Below, piece after piece: positions 1-6,491 of a stretch of 24,146 nt of DNA. The notes under the pieces are model-generated. The model saw nothing but the letters and a program-made list of their open reading frames with translations, had not been told where the DNA came from and searched no databases. Positions within the stretch are counted from its first letter, which is position 1, and every line of letters starts with the position of its first letter. The stretch is from JBDTMT01 sp033764095 (lineage in GTDB: Bacteria; Desulfobacterota; Binatia; HRBIN30; CADEER01): NCBI GenBank assembly GCA_033764095.1, contig JANRJF010000200.1, positions 1 to 24,146 of the forward strand. The letters are read 5' to 3'. The translations under genes were made by a program, and so were the position numbers.

Positions 1-821
1 TCACCTTCCGGACCAACGCCGACGTCGGCGGCAATCTGCCGGTCGAGCAGCTGACCCGCGACTTCGACGCCGTGGTGCTCGCCGCCGGCGCCACCAAGCC
101 GCGCGACCTGGCGATTCCCGGCCGCGAGCTGGCCGGCATCCTCTTCGCGATGGACTTCCTGCCGCAGCAGAACAAGGTCGTTGCCGGCGACACCGTCGCC
201 GACCAGATCCGCGCCGACGGCAAGCACGTCATCATCCTCGGCGGCGGCGACACCGGCTCCGACTGCCTCGGCACCTCGAACCGCCATGGCGCCGCCTCGG
301 TGCACCAGTTCGAGCTGCTGCCGCAGCCGCCCGACAGCCGCACCGCCGACATGCCGTGGCCCTACTGGCCGATGATCCTGCGCACCTCCAGCTCGCACGA
401 GGAGGGCGTCATCCGCGACTGGAGCATCAACACCAAGGCCTTCCACGGCGCGAACGGCAGGGTCACCGAGCTCGAGGCGGTGCGTCTCGAATGGGTCACC
501 GGCGACAACGGCCGCCCGCAGATGAGGGAGATCGCCGGCAGCGAGTTCCGCCTCAAGGCCGATCTCGTCCTGCTGGCGCTCGGCTTCCTCGGCCCGGAAG
601 CCGGCCCGATCAAGGCGCTCGACCTCAAGACGGACGAGCGCAGCAACGTCGTCGCCGACGCCGACTACATGACCAGCCGCCCCGGCGTCTTCGCCTGCGG
701 CGACGCCCGCCGCGGCCAGTCGCTGGTGGTGTGGGCGATCTGGGAAGGCCGCGAGTGCGCCCGCGGGGTGGACAAGTTCCTCATGGGCCACACCGATCTC
801 CCCGCGTCGCCGATGCTCTGA
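1..821 (+). CDS. gltD: Glutamate synthase small (beta) subunit, 3' part
   Basis: The 5' end lies outside the window; the frame is open from base 3. The visible 272 or so residues are the C-terminal half of the FAD/NADPH-binding small subunit, which passes electrons from NADPH to the large subunit that makes glutamate from glutamine and 2-oxoglutarate. The second Rossmann motif ILGGGDTGSDC (bases about 234-266), the following SVHQFELLPQPP stretch, and the C-terminal FAD-binding segment GVFACGDARRGQSLVVWAI (about 685-741) are typical of GltD. Relatives such as the NfnB/SudA-type oxidoreductases share the fold, but the QFELLPQPP region favours true GltD. A gltB partner would be expected upstream. 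A G/C hairpin follows the stop directly. Confidence 0.95.
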   Translation, partial: TFRTNADVGGNLPVEQLTRDFDAVVLAAGATKPRDLAIPGRELAGILFAMDFLPQQNKVVAGDTVADQIRADGKHVIILGGGDTGSDCLGTSNRHGAASVHQFELLPQPPDSRTADMPWPYWPMILRTSSSHEEGVIRDWSINTKAFHGANGRVTELEAVRLEWVTGDNGRPQMREIAGSEFRLKADLVLLALGFLGPEAGPIKALDLKTDERSNVVADADYMTSRPGVFACGDARRGQSLVVWAIWEGRECARGVDKFLMGHTDLPASPML

Positions 822-823
822 CT

Positions 824-849
824 GGTGGTGGCGGCCCGCCGCCGCCGCC
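824..849 (+). terminator. Stem-loop directly after gltD
   Basis: GGTGGTGGCGG (824-834) pairs with CCGCCGCCGCC (839-849) over 11 pairs, two of them G-T wobbles, with a CCCG loop. It starts three bases after the gltD stop. There is no T-tract, so it would be a weak, Rho-assisted or 3'-end-protecting hairpin. A further CCACCACC run near 895-903 could pair with the left arm instead. Confidence 0.35.
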
Positions 850-934
850 GCCGCAGTGATACCGCGCCGAGTGCGACGGCGGCCACGCAGGGCCACCACC
901 ACCCGCAGGAGCCGTCACCGCAGGGAGTGAAGGA

Positions 935-1528
935 GTGGGGACAACGCCGCCCGAGTTGATGCCGTTGGTCAGCGTCGCGCTGGGGCTCGGCCTGGCGGCG
1001 GCAGCCGGCTTTCGCGTCTTCGTGCCGCTGCTGGTGCTTGGGGGCGCGGCGCGCGCCGGCTACGTCGGGCTCGCCGACGGGTTCGAGTGGCTGGCCACGA
1101 CGCCGGCCCTGGTCGCGCTCGGCACCGCCACGCTGGTCGAGGTGGCGGCCTATCACGTGCCCTACGTCGATCATCTGCTCGATGTGCTTGCGACGCCGAG
1201 CGCGGTGCTGGCGGGCGTGATCGCCAGCGCCGCGGTGCTGACCGACATGCCGCCGGTGGTGAAGTGGACGGTCGCGGTCATCGCCGGCGGCGGCGCGGCC
1301 GGCCTGGTGCAGAGCGCCACGGTGGCGGCGCGCATCGGTTCGACGGCGTTCACCGGTGGCCTCGGCAATATCCTCTTCGCGAGCCTCGAGATGTTCGGCG
1401 CCGCCGGCACGGCGCTGTTGGCGATTGCCCTGCCGTTGCTGGGGCTGATCCTGGTGCTCATTCTGCTGCTCGCCGCCGCGCTGCTGCTGGCCCGCGTCGT
1501 CCGCCGGCGTCCGAGCGATGCGCGATGA
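935..1528 (+). CDS. DUF4126 family integral membrane protein
   Basis: A 197-residue hydrophobic protein. It opens with a glycine/alanine-rich segment containing AAGFRVFVPLLVLG, has a central EVAAYHVPYVDHLLD motif, and then a run of further membrane segments. A short Arg-rich tail follows the last one. This pattern, with about six predicted membrane spans, matches DUF4126; the biochemical role of the family is unknown. The GTG start at 935 is chosen because AGGGAG at 922-927 lies seven bases upstream. An in-frame ATG at 959 lacks a ribosome binding site at a suitable distance. The gene appears to be a single transcription unit, convergent with the leftward peptidase gene, with a repeat element between them. 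Confidence 0.85.
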   Translation: MGTTPPELMPLVSVALGLGLAAAAGFRVFVPLLVLGGAARAGYVGLADGFEWLATTPALVALGTATLVEVAAYHVPYVDHLLDVLATPSAVLAGVIASAAVLTDMPPVVKWTVAVIAGGGAAGLVQSATVAARIGSTAFTGGLGNILFASLEMFGAAGTALLAIALPLLGLILVLILLLAAALLLARVVRRRPSDAR

Positions 1529-1530
1529 CG

Positions 1531-1644
1531 GACGAGTAGCGCGGGCCTCGGCGCCCGCCGCCGGTGCAGCCCGATGAGCGACGAGTAGCGCGGGCCTCCG
1601 TGCCCGCCGGCACTGTCGGATGCGGCCACTGCGGGCCGCGCTAC
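1531..1644. repeat. GTAGCGCGG palindromic repeat element (two direct copies plus an inverted end)
   Basis: Two 30-base direct copies at 1531-1560 and 1580-1609 match at 28 of 30 positions. Each holds a GCGGGC/GCCCGC hairpin with a six-base loop. The end CCGCGCTAC (1636-1644) is the exact inverse of GTAGCGCGG (1585-1593), so the second copy and the end form a larger palindrome. The element lies between convergent genes and may act as a two-way terminator. It resembles the REP-like repeats scattered through many uncultured bacterial genomes. The stop codon of the leftward gene falls inside the inverted end. Confidence 0.7.
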
Positions 1645-3314
1645 GGTGATCGTCGGGCTGGAGGACGGTCGCCGCTTGCCAACGGCGTTGGGACACCAGC
1701 GCACCCGAGAGACGGTGAAGCCGAAGCGCATCGTCGCCCAGAACACGGAGAGCCAGAGCGCCGGCCGCCGCGCGCAGCCTCTGCCGCGATCGAACGACAG
1801 GTGCGGCCGCCGGAGATCGTCGCGCGCGGCACGTTCTGCAGCTGCATGATCATGTCGCGGAAGGCGAGGGTCATGCGGCGCATCGCTTCGACGTTCACCG
1901 TTTCCATGCCGAAGGCGGGGGTGCGCAGCGTCCAGGGTGCGGCGATCGCCGCCAGCGTCGGGAAGCCGCGCGACTCGTAGGCTTTGCCCTCGCCGTTGGC
2001 GATGCCGGCGGTGAACGGCACGACGGCGACGCGCTCGAGATCGTGTTGGGTGACGCTGGCGCCCGCAGCGTCGAGGATCGCGGCGGTCGGTGTCGCGAAG
2101 ATGAAGGTCAGCTCGGGCAGGCCGCTGGGTGTGAGAACACGCCCGACGCCGTCCTGGCGCGGAACGGCGAGGAACTCGTTGGCGCCGAGATGCTCCAGCA
2201 CCACGACCAGCGACACCGTGTCGCAGGCGGGCACCAGGCTCTCCGCATAGCGCGCGGCGCCGTGCGCCGAGAGGTAGAGGTGCGCGGTGGTGAAGGCGAA
2301 TTCCAGCGCGCGCGGGCGGCAGGCGGCGGGCAGGGCGGCGAACTGTTGCGCCAACGCCAGCATCGCCAGCGGCCCGTTGTCCCAGAGCGGGTTCATTCCG
2401 TCGGTGTGACTCGCGACCACGATCTTCTCCGGCCCCGCGCCCGGCAGCGTCGCGATGAGATTCGAGGTGTCCGCGCGCCGGCTGAAGCCGCGCGTGGTGA
2501 GACGCGCGCGCGGCGCGGTATCGCCGCGCGCCAGATCGATCAACGTGCGGCCCTCGTCGGCGCCGAGGAAGACGCCCGGGATCGGCCAGACTTCACCCCG
2601 ATAGGGTTGGTACTGTCCGGCGATCTGCGCGCGGGGGAACTCCTGCACCATCACCAGACCGGCGGCACCGGCGGCGGCGGCGGCTTTGAGGTCGTCGAGA
2701 GTCTGATGAGAGAGATGCTCGCGTTCGTACAAGGCGTCGGGCGCGAGCGTGTGGCGCGGATCGTACCAATAACTGGCGACTTGCTGGAGCAGCGCGTACG
2801 GCACGCCGAGCGGGCGGAGCTCGCGGATGACGATCCTCCCGGCGGCGACCGAGGCGGTGATGGACTCGCCCGCGGGGACGTACGCCAGCGCCGCCTCGAC
2901 CCCGCGGCGATCGGTCAGAGCGGCGTACGGAATCGGCCCCGCCGTCGGGATCGTTCGGCGGCTGTCGTCCGACGTGAACAGGTTGAGCGTGGCGCGCTGC
3001 TCGAGCTGGCGTGGTTCGAGCGCATAGCTGTCGACGCGCACTTCCAGGCCGGGGACGCGCAGCAGCTGCTCGCGCAGCCAGCCGAGCCAACGGCGCTGTG
3101 CCTCGCCCGCGGTCGGGCGCGGCCCGAGGTCGGCCATGATCTGGTGCCAGGCGCGCAACTCGTCGACGCCGGCGAATGGGGCGTTGGCGACGGCGTCGGC
3201 GCAGGCCGGATCGAGCGCGACGGCACGCGGCGCGGCGGCCAGGGCGAGCAGCACCGCGGCGGCCCGCGCTACCGCGGCGAAGCGGAGCGGTACGGATGTC
3301 GCGCGGCTGGGCAC
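1641..3314 (-). CDS. Exported M28-like peptidase with altered metal site
   Basis: A 557-residue protein with a signal peptide (hydrophobic run about residues 10-33) and a M28/PA-type layout. The best motif is VVASHTDGMNPLWDNGPLA, giving His303, Asp305 and Asp312 as likely zinc ligands. The usual Glu-Glu pair that follows in M28 aminopeptidases is absent: the matching stretch reads FAFTTAHLYL, and the later Asp motif reads LEHLGANE. It may be a divergent peptidase subfamily or a non-catalytic member. The GTG start has no clear ribosome binding site, but it lies six bases after the stop of the upstream gene, so translational coupling is likely. About 55 residues after QLQNVPR are Arg/Gly/Pro-rich and run into a repeat that supplies the TAG stop; the native end was probably near base 1820. 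Confidence 0.75.
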   Translation of the reverse strand: MPSRATSVPLRFAAVARAAAVLLALAAAPRAVALDPACADAVANAPFAGVDELRAWHQIMADLGPRPTAGEAQRRWLGWLREQLLRVPGLEVRVDSYALEPRQLEQRATLNLFTSDDSRRTIPTAGPIPYAALTDRRGVEAALAYVPAGESITASVAAGRIVIRELRPLGVPYALLQQVASYWYDPRHTLAPDALYEREHLSHQTLDDLKAAAAAGAAGLVMVQEFPRAQIAGQYQPYRGEVWPIPGVFLGADEGRTLIDLARGDTAPRARLTTRGFSRRADTSNLIATLPGAGPEKIVVASHTDGMNPLWDNGPLAMLALAQQFAALPAACRPRALEFAFTTAHLYLSAHGAARYAESLVPACDTVSLVVVLEHLGANEFLAVPRQDGVGRVLTPSGLPELTFIFATPTAAILDAAGASVTQHDLERVAVVPFTAGIANGEGKAYESRGFPTLAAIAAPWTLRTPAFGMETVNVEAMRRMTLAFRDMIMQLQNVPRATISGGRTCRSIAAEAARGGRRSGSPCSGRRCASASPSLGCAGVPTPLASGDRPPARRSP

Positions 3315-3320
3315 GGTGCA

Positions 3321-5537
3321 CTAGCGCGGCAACGCCAGCAGGGTGCCGTCGACCTCGCTGACGACGCTGCCGCTCGACGTCACCACGGTGAACTCCGCCG
3401 ACTGGGCGCTGACGAAGCCCTGGCGGCAGCCGTGCAGCCGCACGTCTGCATCCCACCGCACCGCGCTGATCATCCCGGTGGTGTAGTCGAACGACTCGAC
3501 GCCATCGACGAAGTGCTCGCCGTCGTCGGAATAGTCGGTGTAGCGGATCTCCAGCCGGTTCGATGCTCCGGGCGTGAAGCTGACCTGCGCCAGGCCGCTG
3601 AACGTGCCGGCGGTAGTGACCGGATCGGCGGGCCCTGGCGGCAGGAAGCCCTCCAGCGCCGGCGCCCAGGCGAGCGACGGCATCGGGCTGGGGACGACGG
3701 GGCTGGTGATCGGCGCACGCGACGACAGCTGGGCGATGACGATGCGCGAGGCGCCGCCGGCGAGCGCTTCCTGCCACCAGACGATCCGCGTGCCGTCGGG
3801 GTGCCAGTTGGCGATGAACTTGCCGTCCCATCCCTCCGCCAGCGCCGTCGGGTGCAGCGCCTGGCCGATGTAGTCGCCGCGCTCGCCGTAGCGGTCGACC
3901 AGCCACGGTTCGATCAGCGGCGGCAACGCGGTGAGGAAGAAGTACTTCGTCACCGTCACCAGCGGCACGTTGATCAGCGGCGAGCGCGGCACCTGCGCCA
4001 CGGTCGCGACCAGGCCGCTGCCGCGGCCGCTGCCGATCACGTGCCAGGCGTCGTCCGCCGAGAAGGTCACCGGCTCGTCGTAATCCGGGTGCCGCGTCAC
4101 CGGGGTTATGGAGCCGTCGGCGAGCGAGACGCGCACGGTTTCCGAGTTGGCGGTCGACACCGGGCTGCCGTCGATGCTGATCACGTACACCGCCTGGCCG
4201 TCGCGGCTGAACTCCTTGAGCTCGCCGATCGGCGAGACGACGCGCGGATCGGCGACCTCGTAGTGATGGTCGAAGCGCTGCAGCACGCCGACGATGCTGA
4301 CCAGGCCAGTCGTCCCGCGCGTGTCGCGGCGCGCCTGCGTGAATCCCACGTGCAGGTTGTCGGGTGCGACGCGGAACTCGCGCTGATCCTGGATGATGGC
4401 GGGGTCGTCTGCGGCCGGTATGACGATGGGCAGCAGCGCCGCGCTCTGGCAGTCGACGACGCTCGGCGTGCATTCGAGGACGGCGTGGTCCGCTGCCGCG
4501 ACCACTGACTGCGTGCCGACGCGCAGCATGACGCGTTTCCCGTCGGGGAAGGCGATCGGCTTGTTGAGCGGCGGGTCGCCGGGGCCGGCAAGCGGGCAGG
4601 TGAGGCAGCGGAAGTCGCCACCGTCCGGCGCGATCGTCGCGATCTGCAGCGCGTCGTAGCCAGTGATGCGAGCGCCGAAGAGCAGGCGATTGCCGTCGGC
4701 GCTCCACCAGGGAAACTGCGGAGCGCTGACGTCGGCCGGCATCGGCACGACATGCAGGTCGATGGGCTCGGGGGGCGGCGGCGGCGGGCCGAGGACGGGG
4801 CAGAGCCCACCGATGGTGTTCAGGCCGCGGCTGGCGCGCGCCTTGGCGTGCCCGGCGAGGCAGCGCGCCAGATCGGCGCCCGCGCAGGCGGGAAAGAGCG
4901 CGGCGAGGTCCTGCCCGGCGCAGCGTGCCGCGATGGTCTCGGCGAGCGAGCGACCGCAGGCCGCCGCCACCGCACCACTGGCATCGCTGCCCTTGCAGCG
5001 CACCAGCGGCCGCGCATCGACAGCGCTCGACAACGCCGCCCGCGCACAGTCGGCATAGTCGGCGACGAAGCGATCGGCGCAGCGTCCGGCTTTCGCCAAC
5101 ACCGCGAGCTGGCAGCGCCGGGCGGCGCGTTCGGCCGGCGCCACCACGCTGGCGCCGAGCACGTCGTGCACGAAGGCCGACTCGGCGCCGATCGCCGCGC
5201 CGGTGACCGTGTCGGGGACGTAGCCCCACTCCGGCGCCGCCGCGCACAGGCGCGCTTCCATGCGGTGCGTCTCGGCGACGCTGCGCCACACCTGACGGTC
5301 GTCCGCGATACAGTTGTCGATGCTGCGGCCGGCGCGCGCCGCGGCGTCTGCGTTGGCCAGGCAGCGCCGGATGGCGGCGCGCTGCGTGTGCGCGACCTGG
5401 CGAAACGCGCCGGTCGCCTTCACAACGCAGCGTTGCTGTGATTCTGAGAGCCCGGCTGCCGAGGCCACGCAGGGGACGACCAGTGCGCAGACGAGCCAAG
5501 CGGTGAGCCCGCGACGCGAGCGACGAACGAGCGGCAT
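3321..5537 (-). CDS. Exported Cys-rich protein with TolB/PD40-like beta-propeller
   Basis: A 738-residue protein. Residues 1-27 form a signal peptide. Residues about 28-250 are an Ala-rich region with regularly spaced cysteines (for example RCADRF, DCARA, RCKGSD, CAGADLARCLAGHA), a style common in Binatota-like and myxobacterial exported proteins. A six-proline linker at about residue 250 leads to a propeller-like domain with repeated WSADGNRLLF, FPDGKRVML, FSRDGQAVYV and WHPDGTRIVW blades, as in WD40-like/PD40 repeats. No enzymatic motif is visible. The ATG start at 5537 has GAGGGAG six bases upstream on the minus strand. It is the first gene of an operon with the M28-like peptidase and is divergent from a TetR regulator whose probable operators cover its promoter. 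Confidence 0.75.
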   Translation of the reverse strand: MPLVRRSRRGLTAWLVCALVVPCVASAAGLSESQQRCVVKATGAFRQVAHTQRAAIRRCLANADAAARAGRSIDNCIADDRQVWRSVAETHRMEARLCAAAPEWGYVPDTVTGAAIGAESAFVHDVLGASVVAPAERAARRCQLAVLAKAGRCADRFVADYADCARAALSSAVDARPLVRCKGSDASGAVAAACGRSLAETIAARCAGQDLAALFPACAGADLARCLAGHAKARASRGLNTIGGLCPVLGPPPPPPEPIDLHVVPMPADVSAPQFPWWSADGNRLLFGARITGYDALQIATIAPDGGDFRCLTCPLAGPGDPPLNKPIAFPDGKRVMLRVGTQSVVAAADHAVLECTPSVVDCQSAALLPIVIPAADDPAIIQDQREFRVAPDNLHVGFTQARRDTRGTTGLVSIVGVLQRFDHHYEVADPRVVSPIGELKEFSRDGQAVYVISIDGSPVSTANSETVRVSLADGSITPVTRHPDYDEPVTFSADDAWHVIGSGRGSGLVATVAQVPRSPLINVPLVTVTKYFFLTALPPLIEPWLVDRYGERGDYIGQALHPTALAEGWDGKFIANWHPDGTRIVWWQEALAGGASRIVIAQLSSRAPITSPVVPSPMPSLAWAPALEGFLPPGPADPVTTAGTFSGLAQVSFTPGASNRLEIRYTDYSDDGEHFVDGVESFDYTTGMISAVRWDADVRLHGCRQGFVSAQSAEFTVVTSSGSVVSEVDGTLLALPR

Positions 5538-5555
5538 CGATCTCCCTCGGGAGTC

Positions 5556-5585
5556 GTCCTAACTGCTCGGTTAGTGAAATGTCAA
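5556..5585 (-). promoter_or_regulatory. Sigma-70-type promoter of the propeller/peptidase operon
   Basis: On the minus strand a perfect TTGACA (5585-5580) is followed after 18 bases by TAGGAC (5561-5556), a weak -10 element. Transcription would start close to the ATG at 5537. Both palindromes of the TetR-type operator overlap this promoter. On the plus strand, TAGGAT at 5595-5600 may be the -10 element of the regulator gene. Confidence 0.5.
5559..5574. promoter_or_regulatory. TetR-type operator, site 1
   Basis: CTAACTGCTCGGTTAG is an imperfect 16-base palindrome with outer arms CTAAC/GTTAG. It shares the GGTTAG arm with site 2; the two centres are 23 bases apart, about two helical turns. It covers the -10 and spacer region of the leftward promoter. 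Confidence 0.6.
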
Positions 5586-5597
5586 CCGATCGGTTAG
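5582..5597. promoter_or_regulatory. TetR-type operator, site 2
   Basis: AACCGATCGGTT (5584-5595) is a perfect 12-base palindrome with the ACC/GGT arms common in TetR-family operators. It overlaps the leftward -35 hexamer and lies 30 bases before the regulator's start codon, so binding could repress both divergent genes. Confidence 0.65.
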
Positions 5598-5625
5598 GAT
5601 ACGGCGCGGGGCGATTGGAGGGGCC

Positions 5626-6333
5626 ATGACGACGGCACGCCGGCGCGGTAGCGCGCGGCGGGCGGCGACGCCGCGCGCCGCACGCCGCGCCACACGCACC
5701 ATGTCACGCAAGGCGCAGGGGGAAGAGACGCGGCGGGCCATCCTGGAGGCCGCGGTAGAGCTCTACGCCGAGTCGGGATTCCGTGGCACTGCGCTCAAGG
5801 CGATCGGCGAGCGCGCCGGCGTCCATCACGCGACCGTCCTGTACCACTATCGGACTGGTCGCGATCTGCTGGTCGCGGTGCTGCAGGAGCGCGACCGCCG
5901 CTACCTGGAGTTTACCCGCGCGGTGTTCCAGGAGGGCGGGCTGAAGCCGCTGGAGAATCTGCCGCTGATGGCGCGCTTCAACCAGGAGAACCACGTCTGG
6001 GCGAAGCTGTTCACCGTCCTGCAGGCCGAGAACTTCGACGCCGGCAGCGAGTTGCACGACTACTACCTCGAGCGCCGCAACGCCGGGCGCGAGATGCTCA
6101 CCAAGGCGCTGCGCGAGGCGAAACAACGTGGGGAGGTTCGCGGCGACGTCGACGCCGAGCTGACCGGCGACACGATCATGGCGTTCGCCGCCGGGGTGCA
6201 GGTGTTCTACCTGATGGACCCGACGCGCGTGGATCCAGTCGCGCTGTACGAGCGCTTCACCGCCATGCTGCTCGGCGACATCACCCGCGGCGCGCGCGCA
6301 TCGTCTACGCGAGCACCGCGCGCCACGCGCTAG
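5626..6333 (+). CDS. TetR/AcrR family transcriptional regulator
   Basis: A 235-residue protein with a TetR-type DNA-binding domain at about residues 34-80. EETRRAILEAAVELYAESGF forms helix 1, and the recognition part reads GVHHATVLYHY (about 65-75). The C-terminal all-alpha domain should bind a ligand and dimerise. The first 25 residues are an unusual Arg/Ala-rich basic arm. The start at 5626 has GGAGG four bases upstream; the alternative ATG at 5701 would remove the arm but has no ribosome binding site. It is transcribed away from the propeller/peptidase operon and two palindromes lie in the gap, so it most likely controls that operon and itself. The ligand is unknown. Confidence 0.9.
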   Translation: MTTARRRGSARRAATPRAARRATRTMSRKAQGEETRRAILEAAVELYAESGFRGTALKAIGERAGVHHATVLYHYRTGRDLLVAVLQERDRRYLEFTRAVFQEGGLKPLENLPLMARFNQENHVWAKLFTVLQAENFDAGSELHDYYLERRNAGREMLTKALREAKQRGEVRGDVDAELTGDTIMAFAAGVQVFYLMDPTRVDPVALYERFTAMLLGDITRGARASSTRAPRATR

Positions 6334-6461
6334 CCGCTCAATCGCCGGCCAGGACCGCTGCCACCAGCGGCGCGCCTTCAGGAAGGCCGGCCATCGGCTA
6401 GACGAACGCGACCACGTTGCACGGTGTGCACTGGCCGCAGATGCACGACTGCTGCGGATTC

Positions 6462-6478
6462 TGCGGCGGGCCGCCGCA
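6462..6478. terminator. Palindrome between convergent tetR and SulP genes
   Basis: TGCGGCGGGCCGCCGCA is a perfect 17-base palindrome (stem of at least six pairs, loop GGGCC). It lies 14 bases beyond the SulP stop and about 130 beyond the tetR stop in a 158-base convergent gap. On the plus strand a short TTTGAG follows. A two-way terminator is plausible. Apart from a Cys-rich reading described in the findings, I see nothing else in this gap. Confidence 0.4.
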
Positions 6479-6491
6479 TTTGAGTGTGGGC

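Noticed and set aside
2043..4508. 821-residue open frame on the plus strand opposite the peptidase and propeller genes
   Set aside because: Arg/Gly/Asp-rich low-complexity translation with no domains; the opposite strand has signal peptides, motifs and ribosome binding sites. It is a high-GC antisense shadow, as are 2593-5499, 7272-9611, 12126-14396 and 19854-22631.
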